The notes under the pieces are model-generated. The model was not told the DNA's origin, searched no databases, and saw only the letters and a list, made by a program, of their open reading frames with translations. Positions 6,994 through 13,900 of a DNA stretch of 15,512 nt are shown piece after piece (position 1 is the stretch's first letter; each line of letters begins with the position of its first letter). The translations under genes were made by a program, and so were the position numbers. Origin of the DNA: Burkholderiales bacterium (GTDB lineage: Bacteria; Pseudomonadota; Gammaproteobacteria; Burkholderiales; SG8-39); contig JAENXP010000006.1 of the NCBI GenBank assembly GCA_016649475.1, forward strand, positions 1 to 15,512. The letters are read 5' to 3'.

Positions 6994-8502
6994 TCAGCGC
7001 AGCTCGAAGTATTTTTCGAACAACCCCGGGTCGTCGAAATGACGTTCCCCGACAAATGCGGTGGCGTGCCGTCCCCATTGCCGCATCGCTCCGGCATTGT
7101 CCACGCCCATCGGCCAGAACAGGTAGCGCTCGCCGCGCTCGCTGCCGGCGATGATGCCATCAGGTCCGAACGCGCTGCGCCGCTGCGGACCGCCCGGCAC
7201 CGCAGCGGGCAGGCGCAGGGATCGCAGTTCATCGTCCTCGGCAAACTCGTAGAGTCGCGCCGGCGATGCCGGGCCTTCACGGCTGACCCGCCGCAAATAA
7301 TGCGTACCGGCCTGCACATGCAGCAGCAGCGATTCTCCGGCGTGCGCGAGCGGCAGCGACTGCGGCGCGAACATGGTTTCATCCAGAGTTTCGGGCTGCG
7401 CGCGCGCGCGCACCGCTGCGGTGGGTATGAAAAGGTGATAGCAGCCGCATGGGTGGATGGTGTCGTAGACCAGCGGATCGCCGTGCGTTCCCACCGTCAC
7501 CCGCCAGATCAATCCATCGAATTTTCCAGCGAGGAGATCTGCGCCGGATTGCGCGCTGCGCGCCGCGAACCAGATCGTATAGATGAACTGCGGCAGCCAG
7601 CGTCCGCCGAAATACGTATGACCGAGGCGCCGGTAGACCACGGGCCTGTGTGCGTCGACCCGCAGGCGCCCCTCGGCGTCGTACTCGAGCGCGCCTATCC
7701 TGTCGTCATTGCCGGCTTCGTCCACCAGGAAACGCGGCGCGTAGAGCGCGAACAGCGCTTCGCGCTCCGCATCGCTCCACTGGTAGAGCCCTAGCGCATC
7801 GCGCGAGCCATCGCTGAACAGGCGATTCAATTCGCCGGCAGCCCGGGGGCGCGCACGAGGGGCGTACGCAACGGACTTTCCCTCCTGCGGCAAGGCCGCC
7901 AGGGGCGCATCGAATACCGCTGCGGTCTCGGCCTGCCAGGCGTGCACGCCCTGGGAAAATGCAAGGCGGGTCAGCGGGTACAGGCCGAGGACGCGCTTCC
8001 AGGTCTGATACTCGGGTGGAACCTGGGCCGCGGCACGCAGCCGCGCTCGCGACGCGGGGTCGGCGAAATCGGCACGGGCAAGCGCGAGGCGGCATAGCCC
8101 TAACGATTGCTCCATCGTCTTGCGCGAGGCCCGCGTATCCGCGCCGATTGAAACCTCCGGCAGGTTGGCGATTTCATAGCGGCGCGAGGTTTCGTCCATC
8201 GCGGCGGCGAGGCGCATCCAGACCTCGATCTGCTCGCCGTCGTCGGCCTGCGCCGCGAGCGCGCCCAGCGTCCGGTCGCTGCGCAGATACGGAAATCCGG
8301 GTATCCGCGTGGCGCGCGCATCGCGCACGCCCGCGTTGTCGACTAGACGATCGAGGTCGGCGAACAGGCGCGCACAGCGCGCCGCATCCGCTGAATCCGC
8401 GGCGTCGAGATGTCGTGATACCGGCTCGGTCCTGTAGACGCCGGGGCCCGCACATCCGCCCAACAGCATAGCCAATGCCAGCAGCGCTACCCGGATGTTC
8501 AT
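6994..8502 (-). CDS. Uncharacterised lipoprotein, conserved-looking, metal-ligand-rich centre
   Basis: A 502-residue protein with a lipoprotein signal: hydrophobic residues 5-14, then the lipobox LGGC with the lipidated Cys17. It should be anchored in the outer or inner membrane, facing the periplasm. The N-terminal half is alpha-helical and Ala/Arg-rich. The part from about 285 to 490 looks most constrained, with GHTYFGGRWLPQFIYTIWF, WRVTVGTHGDP, DTIHPCGCYHLF, QAGTHYLRR and GRHATAFVGERHFDD. His and Cys residues (H295, H340, H350, C352, C354, H356, H401, H479, H488) could bind a metal or form a catalytic site, but I recognise no named family. It starts six bases after the stop of the START-domain gene, so the two form an operon. 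A TAGGGCG at that junction may be its ribosome binding site. Confidence 0.85.
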   Translation of the reverse strand: MNIRVALLALAMLLGGCAGPGVYRTEPVSRHLDAADSADAARCARLFADLDRLVDNAGVRDARATRIPGFPYLRSDRTLGALAAQADDGEQIEVWMRLAAAMDETSRRYEIANLPEVSIGADTRASRKTMEQSLGLCRLALARADFADPASRARLRAAAQVPPEYQTWKRVLGLYPLTRLAFSQGVHAWQAETAAVFDAPLAALPQEGKSVAYAPRARPRAAGELNRLFSDGSRDALGLYQWSDAEREALFALYAPRFLVDEAGNDDRIGALEYDAEGRLRVDAHRPVVYRRLGHTYFGGRWLPQFIYTIWFAARSAQSGADLLAGKFDGLIWRVTVGTHGDPLVYDTIHPCGCYHLFIPTAAVRARAQPETLDETMFAPQSLPLAHAGESLLLHVQAGTHYLRRVSREGPASPARLYEFAEDDELRSLRLPAAVPGGPQRRSAFGPDGIIAGSERGERYLFWPMGVDNAGAMRQWGRHATAFVGERHFDDPGLFEKYFELR

Positions 8503-8508
8503 CGCGCC

Positions 8509-9096
8509 CTACTGCGCCGCCTTGAACGGCTGGCGTGCAAGGGCATCGCGACGCCTGATTTCGTCGACCATCTCGGTGAAATTCTTCTTCAAGGCGTAAT
8601 GAACAATGCTCATCCCGATCAACGGGGGCAGGCCGAATTCAGGCACCAGCCGGCCGGTGTACGACAGGCGCACGCCTGCGCCCACGGGCAGCAGTTCGTA
8701 GCGGCCCAGCAGCTCGCGGAAACTGCCGCCGACGGAGCGCGCCACGATCGAGTTTGGCGGAAACTCCGCAACCAGCATGCGCGCTTCGATTTCCTGGGAG
8801 AAGAACAGGAATCCGAAGCTGCCCTTCTGTTCGACCACCGTGCCGGCCGGACCGCGCGACATGACTTTCGATTCGCGCATGGTGGAAATGAAACGGGGAT
8901 AGGCCTCGTAGTCGGTAAGTACCGCCCATGCCAGGGCCGGCGCCGCCGCCAGATCGACACGCGCTTCGGCGAATATGAATTCACCTTCGCGGGTGGCGGA
9001 AAAGTTGATTTCCGAACCTGCCGTCTGGCCATGCGCCGCGCCCGCCGCCAAAACGACAAGGGCGAGAATCACGCAGCTGACGCCGTTGCAGTTCAA
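8509..9096 (-). CDS. Secreted START/COQ10-like (SRPBCC, polyketide cyclase type) protein
   Basis: A 195-residue protein. Residues 1-23 form a signal peptide with a hydrophobic core (VILALVVLAAGA) and likely cleavage after AHG. The rest is an SRPBCC/START fold of the COQ10-cyclase kind. It starts with EFIFAEARVDLAAAPALAWAVL, then DYEAYPRFISTMRES, strands such as GTVVEQKGSFGFLFFSQEIEARM and FRELLGRYELLPVGAGVRLSYTG, and a long C-terminal helix (HYALKKNFTEMVDEIRRR). Such folds hold hydrophobic ligands such as quinones or lipids in a cavity. The start is TTG 9096, with GGGGA at a fitting distance; a GTG at 9072 would shorten the signal peptide and lacks a ribosome binding site. It is the first gene of a two-gene operon with the lipoprotein, suggesting a shared envelope role, perhaps in lipid handling. 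Confidence 0.85.
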   Translation of the reverse strand: MNCNGVSCVILALVVLAAGAAHGQTAGSEINFSATREGEFIFAEARVDLAAAPALAWAVLTDYEAYPRFISTMRESKVMSRGPAGTVVEQKGSFGFLFFSQEIEARMLVAEFPPNSIVARSVGGSFRELLGRYELLPVGAGVRLSYTGRLVPEFGLPPLIGMSIVHYALKKNFTEMVDEIRRRDALARQPFKAAQ

Positions 9097-9294
9097 GCTG
9101 TCCCCAAGGATAATTCCGGCAGCATCGGAATGGCATCGCGATTGCTGTGGCCTGCTGCTTATTCAGCGCCGTCCAGCATAGCGCCCACGGGATATTGCAC
9201 CTGCGCCCGGCCGATTGCAATGCCGGGCAACACTATCAACTTACTGGCAAACCACAGCCATCGAACCCCTGGGCGAAAAGCGGCTGGATTGCCG

Positions 9295-9561
9295 CTATTG
9301 TTCAGTTGCCGATTGCACAAAGCTTGTCGGCTTGACACCGGGCGGGAGCGTTTCCCGCAACAAGCGGTCGAGCAATTTCTGCACTTGCATATAGCGATGT
9401 TCAATATCGGCGCCGGCACCATTCAGTCCGTCCTGCGCTACCAAAGCCCAAGCCGCACGATTGCGTTCCCTGAATTCGATCCACGTTATGACGTCCGAGT
9501 TCAAATCCATCACGTTCTGTGCAAGGCGCCGCGCAATTGCTTCTGCGTCAAATTTCGCCAC
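9295..9561 (-). CDS. Small hypothetical protein (88 residues)
   Basis: No family recognised. The reading frame starts with GTG 9561 behind a near-perfect Shine-Dalgarno (AAAGGAGG, ending five to six bases upstream), which makes it very likely a real gene. The protein is predominantly helical and amphipathic (FDAEAIARRLAQNVMDLN, IEHRYMQVQKLLDRLLRE), without signal peptide or membrane segment, so it is probably cytoplasmic. A consensus -10 (TATAAT) and a leader hairpin lie upstream, so it has its own transcription unit. It stands in the less GC-rich block shared with the J-like operon. Confidence 0.72.
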   Translation of the reverse strand: MAKFDAEAIARRLAQNVMDLNSDVITWIEFRERNRAAWALVAQDGLNGAGADIEHRYMQVQKLLDRLLRETLPPGVKPTSFVQSATEQ

Positions 9562-9572
9562 GATAACCTCCT

Positions 9573-9600
9573 TTGCTTGGCTATGGCTCTAGCTAAGCAA
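9573..9600 (-). promoter_or_regulatory. Inverted repeat immediately upstream of a ribosome binding site
   Basis: TTGCTTAGCTA and TAGCCAAGCAA (minus strand, 11-base arms, one mismatch, six-base spacer) end directly at the AAAGGAGG of the 88-residue gene. As RNA this is a leader hairpin abutting the ribosome binding site; as DNA it is a candidate operator downstream of the promoter. Either would control expression of this gene. On the plus strand the mismatch becomes a G-U pair. Confidence 0.5.
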
Positions 9601-9637
9601 GGGGTATGCCTACTGCAACAAAAATCGTAAGTCGTTG

Positions 9638-9643
9638 ATTATA
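9638..9643 (-). promoter_or_regulatory. Candidate -10 element (TATAAT) for the 88-residue gene
   Basis: A perfect TATAAT lies on the minus strand about 77 bases before the GTG start, in an AT-rich patch that is unusual for this window. No good -35 is found 16-18 bases upstream, so activation by a regulator or a non-standard -35 is possible. ATTATAAT is close to a palindrome, so a plus-strand -10 also exists at 9640-9645, but no gene follows it. Confidence 0.4.
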
Positions 9644-9680
9644 ATTGCCAGCGCAGGCGCGTTGAGATGACGCACAGCGT

Positions 9681-9702
9681 CACACACACACACAGTTGTG
9701 TG
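9681..9702. repeat. (CA)7 dinucleotide run with 6-base palindromic arms
   Basis: Seven CA units (9681-9694) are followed by GT and TGTGTG, so CACACA (9689-9694) and TGTGTG (9697-9702) form a palindrome around GT. Dinucleotide runs of this length are uncommon in GC-rich bacterial DNA. It lies between the 88- and 90-residue genes, upstream of the TATAAT, and could be a length-variable or regulator-binding site. Confidence 0.55.
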
Positions 9703-9778
9703 ATACGCGATGGCGTTCCGCCGACCTTCGCCGCCCGTCGAAATCAAAACGGAAATCCGCGAAGTATGGTGTTCGCTG

Positions 9779-10051
9779 CTAGGCGCAACCACCTATAGAG
9801 CTTGCGTCACTATCGCTCTGTGACATCCACGGCACGGAAAACAGTACGCCGTCTCCGCACCGTGTTCCGCCGGAAAACTCAAGCAGGGCGTCGTTAAATT
9901 CCGGCAAATTGAGCTCGACATAGCACAGGAATTTGTCGTTGCAATAGTTCTCGATGACGTTGGCTTTCCTGGCTCCGCTGAAGCGAACACAAAGCGATTC
10001 CAGCGTCCGGCGAAACTTCGCGGTATCCCTGATTTTCTCCAGATTCGTCAT
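9779..10051 (-). CDS. Small hypothetical protein (90 residues), second gene of the J-like operon
   Basis: No family recognised. The ATG at 10051 lies six bases after the stop of the J-like gene, so the two are almost certainly translated from one mRNA. The protein has a basic helical N terminus (LEKIRDTAKFRRTLESLCVRF) followed by what looks like a small beta-rich domain (KFLCYVELNLPEFNDALLEF, GDGVLFSVPW). Four cysteines (CVRF, NYC, FLC, TRC) and a fifth near the C terminus are notable for so small a protein. No signal peptide or membrane segment is seen. Pairing with a J-like protein suggests a partner or client, which is inference. Confidence 0.62.
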   Translation of the reverse strand: MTNLEKIRDTAKFRRTLESLCVRFSGARKANVIENYCNDKFLCYVELNLPEFNDALLEFSGGTRCGDGVLFSVPWMSQSDSDASSIGGCA

Positions 10052-10057
10052 GTCGCT

Positions 10058-10384
10058 TCAGGATGCATGCATCAGCTGGCTGACCAGGCCGGCCGCGCCC
10101 GGCCTTGCGCGCGACCGATGAGTCTGATCTTGCGCGGCTCCCGTCGCCGGAAGTGCTCCGGTCAGCGCCAGGTAGCTGTCGTGCGCTTCGCGCGTCTCGG
10201 GATTGCACAGCACCAGGTATGCCCGTTCTATGGCGGCGAATCTGGCCGCGCAGTACGCGTCGCCGGGATTGTGATCCGGTCGAAACAATTCACCCATGGC
10301 GAAACATGCATTTTGGATTTCATCATGAGTGGCGTCGGATCGTACGCCGATCACGTCGTATAGCGATTGATTGATATTTTCCAT
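10058..10384 (-). CDS. J-domain-like protein with degenerate HPD motif
   Basis: A protein of 108 residues from ATG 10384. Residues 8-71 follow the J-domain pattern: LYDVIGVRSDATHDEIQNAC (helix I into II), FRPDHNPGD at the HPD loop, then ARFAAIERAYLVLCNPETREAHDSYL (helix III and the NP..R..YD-like end). The key histidine is replaced (RPD, Arg35) and helix II lacks the usual basic residues (NACFAMGELF), both needed by canonical DnaJ proteins to stimulate DnaK ATPase. It is therefore either a J-like protein with another role or one recruiting a different partner. The C-terminal 35 residues are low-complexity (Ala/Arg/Gln). ATG 10411 would add nine residues; neither start has an ideal ribosome binding site. 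Six bases separate it from the next gene. Confidence 0.72.
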   Translation of the reverse strand: MENINQSLYDVIGVRSDATHDEIQNACFAMGELFRPDHNPGDAYCAARFAAIERAYLVLCNPETREAHDSYLALTGALPATGAAQDQTHRSRARPGAAGLVSQLMHAS

Positions 10385-10411
10385 TTTCCTGGCTGCAGAC
10401 CGAATTACCAT

Positions 10412-10635
10412 GGCATCGAGTATCGCTTTCGAGTTCGATTATGTGAATACAGGGTTGTACCCATTGGACCGGTATCCGTTTATGCAGGTCGGTTGGTGCC
10501 TAGGCCCGCCTATGAGCGGCCGTTTGCGCGCACAGCGCGAGAACCCGTTGCAAAATGATTCTTGCAAGGGCAAATACTGGGCGGCATGGGAGGATGTGTC
10601 CCCCATACTGCGATGAACTCAATTGCGGCACTCGA
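10412..10635. other. Intergenic stretch without a recognised gene
   Basis: This stretch lies upstream of the J-like gene and downstream of the transporter unit. It should carry the promoter of the J-like operon; CATAAT on the minus strand (about 10438-10443) is a possible -10 without a good -35. A plus-strand frame of 68-81 codons crosses it, but shows no ribosome binding site or family resemblance. Base composition is less GC-rich than that of the flanking large genes. Confidence 0.4.
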
Positions 10636-10661
10636 ACCAGGCGACCAGTTGATCGCCTGGT
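10636..10661 (-). terminator. Hairpin after the EamA transporter gene
   Basis: ACCAGGCGA and TCGCCTGGT form a perfect nine-pair stem with an eight-base loop, beginning seven bases after the transporter stop codon. It is well placed to end the hydrolase-transporter transcript or protect its 3' end. No T-tract follows, so it is not a textbook intrinsic terminator. Confidence 0.5.
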
Positions 10662-10668
10662 GGATTCA

Positions 10669-11634
10669 TCATGAGTGCGCGGGCTTGGCTGTCCTTTCGC
10701 TGGGGGTCGCGGCCAGGCGCTTTTGGCGCGCCTGATACATGAACTCGATCAACACCGAACCGCAGATCACGATGATCGCGATAGTCTGGATGGTTGTAAG
10801 CGTCTGTGACAGAAACGCCACAGCCAGCATGGCTGCGATCGCCGGCTTGAGGAAGAACAGATAACTCGCGCGCGTGATGTCCGGGGCATGCGCGAGCCCG
10901 CCTATCCACAGATACTGCGTGATCGTCGTGTTCCAAAAGGCGATCACCAACAGGGCCCAGACCTCGCGCGCGGGCATGTCGGCCAGCTTGAGCGGATTGA
11001 CCCAGATACCGAATGCGGCCCCGACGACGACCCATAGCCCGATGCCGCCGATGAACATGGCGATGGCGGTTACCGGAGCGGCGCCATGGCGCACAATGAC
11101 GGGACGAATGAGGACCGAGAATGCCGAGGCAAGCGCAGCGCAGCCCAGCGCCATGAACACGCCGACCAGGGAGCTCCCGCTACCTACTACCTTGCCGAGA
11201 TAGCCGTCGCTGATGAGCAGTGCGACGGCCAGCACCGCTGCGCAGCCCGTCAGCCACTTCACCGCCGATACCGGCTGGCCGTTGATAATCAGGTTGGAAA
11301 TGCCGACGAAAATCGGAATGGTTGTCACCAGCGTGGCGACCTGGATGACGCTGGCGAAATCCAGCGCCCAGTGAAACAGCAGGTAGGCGAGGCTGACGCC
11401 GGCGAGCGATATAGGCACCAGAAGTTTCCATTCGGCACGCAGGATGCTGAATATCACCGCGGGACCGGTCACGGCCATGACGATCAGCAGCAGGCCCGTG
11501 CCTCCCAGCAGGAACCGCCAGCTCGAGACCTCGGGGCCGGAAACGCCCGACAGCACCGCGACAAACTCGCTCGAGGCGTGGCCCAGCACGCCGATGGCGA
11601 CGGCCAGATAGGCGATTCCCGGTTTATTCCACAT
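10669..11634 (-). CDS. EamA/DMT superfamily transporter
   Basis: A 321-residue inner-membrane protein with about ten hydrophobic segments arranged as two EamA repeats. The first is residues 1-135 (GIAYLAVAIGVLGHASSEF, SSWRFLLGGTGLLLIVMAV, LLFHWALDFASVIQVATLVTTIPIF). The second is residues 150-300 (SLVGVFMALGCAALASAFSVLIRP, EVWALLVIAFWNTTITQYLWI, RASYLFFLKPAIAAMLAVAFL). Members export or import metabolites such as amino acids; the substrate here is unknown. ATG 11634 is preferred: AAAGGGG lies upstream, whereas the TTG at 11655 has no ribosome binding site. It overlaps the 3' end of the hydrolase gene by 11 bases, so translation is probably coupled and the two proteins may act on one compound. 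Confidence 0.9.
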   Translation of the reverse strand: MWNKPGIAYLAVAIGVLGHASSEFVAVLSGVSGPEVSSWRFLLGGTGLLLIVMAVTGPAVIFSILRAEWKLLVPISLAGVSLAYLLFHWALDFASVIQVATLVTTIPIFVGISNLIINGQPVSAVKWLTGCAAVLAVALLISDGYLGKVVGSGSSLVGVFMALGCAALASAFSVLIRPVIVRHGAAPVTAIAMFIGGIGLWVVVGAAFGIWVNPLKLADMPAREVWALLVIAFWNTTITQYLWIGGLAHAPDITRASYLFFLKPAIAAMLAVAFLSQTLTTIQTIAIIVICGSVLIEFMYQARQKRLAATPSERTAKPAHS

Positions 11635-12460
11635 GGCCGTCGAGCCCCTTTGCAAAATTTATCAATGCATCCGCGAGACGGTCAGGATGTTCCAGCGGCA
11701 ACAGATGGCCGGCATCGGCCCATTCCACGTGTTTGGCCTGCGGCAGTCTCGCGCGCAGGCGCTCGACTTCGCCCTGATCGAGGAACAGACGGTCCTGAAG
11801 TCCCGTCACCGTAAGAACCGGGAGATCGAGCCGCTGGTAGGGCAAATCCCAGTCGGTCGAACCCGCGGCCTGCATGAGCTTGAAGTGCCCGTGCTTCGGG
11901 TCCTGGGGGATATAGGCCGACGCCGTCAGATACTTCGAGCGGTTCTCGGCCTGAAACGCTTCGTTGGTCAGCAGGGGCAGATACAGGTCCAGCAGCAGCG
12001 GAAAACCCCCGACGCGGACGGCCGCGAGCAGCGCATCGTTGATCCAGGCTATGCGCGGACCGATGCGCCTCAATGTATTGAGCAGGACCAGCCCGATCGC
12101 CGGAGCGCCCGCCAGTATTGCGCGTGCACCGTAAAGGCCGCCGATCGACAGGCCGACAACAATGGGCCGCGGCGGACCCACTTGCCGGATGAGCGTGACC
12201 AGATCGCCTATGATCAACTCGGCGTTCAGGTCCAGATCCGGCGAAAAGGGACTGTCCGCCTGGCCGCGGAAATTCCAGCAAAGCGTACCCAGGCCTGCTT
12301 CGCGGCAGCGCGGTGCGACCGCCGCCTGCCACGCACCGGTGCTGCCCGTCAGCGCATTGACGAAAATCATCGTGGCCTTGTTCGCTTGCGGCGGATCGTA
12401 CTCGAAATACAGTCCGTCCTTCGCGCCCAGTTCCAGATATGTAGTTTGCGACCTTCCCAT
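11624..12460 (-). CDS. Alpha/beta hydrolase
   Basis: A 278-residue alpha/beta-hydrolase fold enzyme. The nucleophile elbow is GLSIGG with Ser105, the acid is Asp223 (VTGLQDRLF) and the base His252 (DAGHLLPLEHPDRLADAL). The likely oxyanion loop is NALTGSTGAW (35-44). A lid region of about 65 residues (130-195) separates the core halves. It would hydrolyse an ester, lactone or similar bond; the substrate cannot be read from the sequence. ATG 12460 follows AGGAGG by eight bases; a GTG at 12469 overlaps that site and is rejected. It is the first gene of the unit with the EamA transporter. No signal peptide, so it is cytoplasmic. Confidence 0.9.
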   Translation of the reverse strand: MGRSQTTYLELGAKDGLYFEYDPPQANKATMIFVNALTGSTGAWQAAVAPRCREAGLGTLCWNFRGQADSPFSPDLDLNAELIIGDLVTLIRQVGPPRPIVVGLSIGGLYGARAILAGAPAIGLVLLNTLRRIGPRIAWINDALLAAVRVGGFPLLLDLYLPLLTNEAFQAENRSKYLTASAYIPQDPKHGHFKLMQAAGSTDWDLPYQRLDLPVLTVTGLQDRLFLDQGEVERLRARLPQAKHVEWADAGHLLPLEHPDRLADALINFAKGLDGHVE

Positions 12461-12488
12461 TGCGTTCACCTCCTGTTTTTTAGCCCTT

Positions 12489-12503
12489 GTTCACCGGATG
12501 AAC
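12489..12503. promoter_or_regulatory. Short palindrome upstream of the hydrolase gene
   Basis: GTTCA and TGAAC (five-base arms, five-base spacer) lie about 30 bases upstream of the hydrolase start. This is a plausible half-site pair for a dimeric regulator of the hydrolase-transporter unit, but it is short enough to be chance. Confidence 0.25.
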
Positions 12504-12549
12504 CAACCAAGCCCCTTCAGCTCTTTCTGACTGCACATTGCTCTGTACT

Positions 12550-12573
12550 GCTGCCGCCGAGCCCGGCGGCAGC
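12550..12573 (-). terminator. Strong GC hairpin downstream of the cupin gene
   Basis: GCTGCCGCCG and CGGCGGCAGC form a perfect ten-pair stem with a four-base loop, about 48 bases after the cupin stop codon and before the hydrolase promoter region. It probably ends the cupin transcript and separates the two same-strand units. No T-tract follows on either strand. Confidence 0.55.
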
Positions 12574-12620
12574 CGGAGCACTTCATTGCGGCGCGAATTC
12601 TTTTGCATTCCCGCGTGCGC

Positions 12621-13010
12621 TCAGCGTGCGTCGCGCTCGTCGCTGTACCAGTCCGGCTTCACCGGGTAGTGCGGCCCGTCGTAGATCTCGAGCACTACCG
12701 TGTCCTCGTGCGCCAGCGTAGGCCCGTGTACATTGCCCTTCGGGTTGGCGTAGAAGCAACCTGGGGTGAGCACCGTCTTGGTGGCGGTGTACTCGTACTT
12801 GCCTTGCAGGCAATACATGAACTGGTTGGAGGCGTGCGAGTGCGGCGCGGGTATGCCCGCGCCCCTGTCGAACTTGATCAGCGCGATCGACGCGCCGCTG
12901 GCATCGTCGCGCCAGAGCAGCTTCTCGTGCACGCCCGCGAGCGACTTCGCGCGCCACGGCAGCTCCCCGCTCTGGATGAGGAGTTCTTCGAGGGGTGGCT
13001 GGGCGCTCAT
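12621..13010 (-). CDS. Small single-domain cupin protein
   Basis: A 129-residue protein with one cupin barrel. Motif 1 is GIPAPHSHASNQFMYCLQG with metal ligands His57 and His59; the glutamate expected four residues later is Gln63. Motif 2 is GCFYANPKGNVHGP with His95. This resembles small ChrR/acetylacetone-dioxygenase-like cupins that bind Fe or Zn; it may be a dioxygenase or an anti-sigma-like sensor, but no partner sigma factor is present. ATG 13010 follows AGGGAG at a good distance; an in-frame TTG or similar upstream start to 13052 would add 14 residues and lacks a site. It diverges from the thioredoxin-like gene and is followed by a strong hairpin. Confidence 0.85.
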   Translation of the reverse strand: MSAQPPLEELLIQSGELPWRAKSLAGVHEKLLWRDDASGASIALIKFDRGAGIPAPHSHASNQFMYCLQGKYEYTATKTVLTPGCFYANPKGNVHGPTLAHEDTVVLEIYDGPHYPVKPDWYSDERDAR

Positions 13011-13129
13011 GCAAATCTCCCTGAGGACGCACTCTACGGCAGCAACGCGCATTCTTGCGACCGGCGGACTGTGACGCCCATTCTAGTGGAGTGCAAGCGA
13101 TAGCGACAACTCGCGCGCGGGATAGGCCG

Positions 13130-13900
13130 ATGCCGAACTGGCGAGGCGCCGAGGCAGGCGCGGATACCCGGCCGGGCAGGGTGACGGGCGGCATAGCCTA
13201 TACGCTACCGTCGTGGTTCAAGGCGAGCTTTCTCGACTTCCGCGCCGATGTCGAGGAGGCCCGCGGGCAGGGCAAACAGGTGATGGTATTTCTGCACCTG
13301 GACGAGTGTCCGTACTGCGCCCGGATGCTGGCGGAGAATTTCGACAGCGGAGCCAACCGCGAATTCGTGCAAAAGCATTTCGACGTGATCGCCGTCAACG
13401 TCCAGGGCAGCCTGAGCCTGAACTGGACGGACGGCGCCACGTACACGGAGAAAACGCTGGCGCGGCATCTCAAGACCATCGCTACGCCGACTATCGTCTT
13501 CCTGGATCAGGATGGCGGGAACGTGCTGCAGCTCACCGGATACCGGGACCCGGCTGCGTTTCGCCTTGCGCTGGAATTCGTACAGAGCAAGAGCTACCGC
13601 AAGCAGTCTTTTGCCGCGTACTTGTCCACCCGGAAAAAAGCGGTGGTCTATTCCTTGCGCGACCACGCGCGGTTTCACGATACGACGCTGAACCGCCCGG
13701 ACGTCGCCGAGGAAATGAAGAAATTCCTTTTCGTCCGCTTCGACGCCGAATCGGACACGCCTATCGTCGGCCTCGACGGCTCCAGTACGACGCCCGCTCG
13801 ATGGGTCAAGGCATTGAACCTGTCATACCGGCCCGGGGTGGTGCTGTTCGACGAAGGCCGCGAAATCTACCGCATCGACGCTCGGCTTTACCATTACTAG
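13130..13900 (+). CDS. SoxW-like thioredoxin-fold protein, probably truncated at the C terminus
   Basis: A 256-residue protein with two thioredoxin-like units. The first (30-150) carries the redox motif DECPYC (Cys60, Cys63), cis-Pro120 (IATPTIVFLD) and the SoxW-type lead-in WFKASFLDFRADVEEARGQG. The second (165-250) lacks cysteines but keeps the fold pattern (VRFDAESDTPI, YRPGVVLFDEGREIYRID). Family members usually carry a signal peptide and continue past the YRID..LYHY stretch. Here no signal peptide is seen and a TAG follows LYHY directly. Family-like residues (FDDT, then NNVARKHMAGAPTASSAW in the next frame) appear after the stop, so the 3' end seems decayed. ATG 13130 has GGATAGG upstream; a TTG at 13055 is the alternative. 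Function as a disulfide reductase would depend on the remaining domain. Confidence 0.78.
   Translation: MPNWRGAEAGADTRPGRVTGGIAYTLPSWFKASFLDFRADVEEARGQGKQVMVFLHLDECPYCARMLAENFDSGANREFVQKHFDVIAVNVQGSLSLNWTDGATYTEKTLARHLKTIATPTIVFLDQDGGNVLQLTGYRDPAAFRLALEFVQSKSYRKQSFAAYLSTRKKAVVYSLRDHARFHDTTLNRPDVAEEMKKFLFVRFDAESDTPIVGLDGSSTTPARWVKALNLSYRPGVVLFDEGREIYRIDARLYHY

Noticed and set aside
9610..9792. 60-codon minus-strand frame upstream of the 88-residue gene
   Set aside because: It runs through the CA repeat and the TATAAT promoter, and has no ribosome binding site.
10371..10616. Plus-strand frame of 68-81 codons opposite the start of the J-like gene
   Set aside because: No ribosome binding site, no family resemblance, and it overlaps the J-like gene start and its likely promoter.
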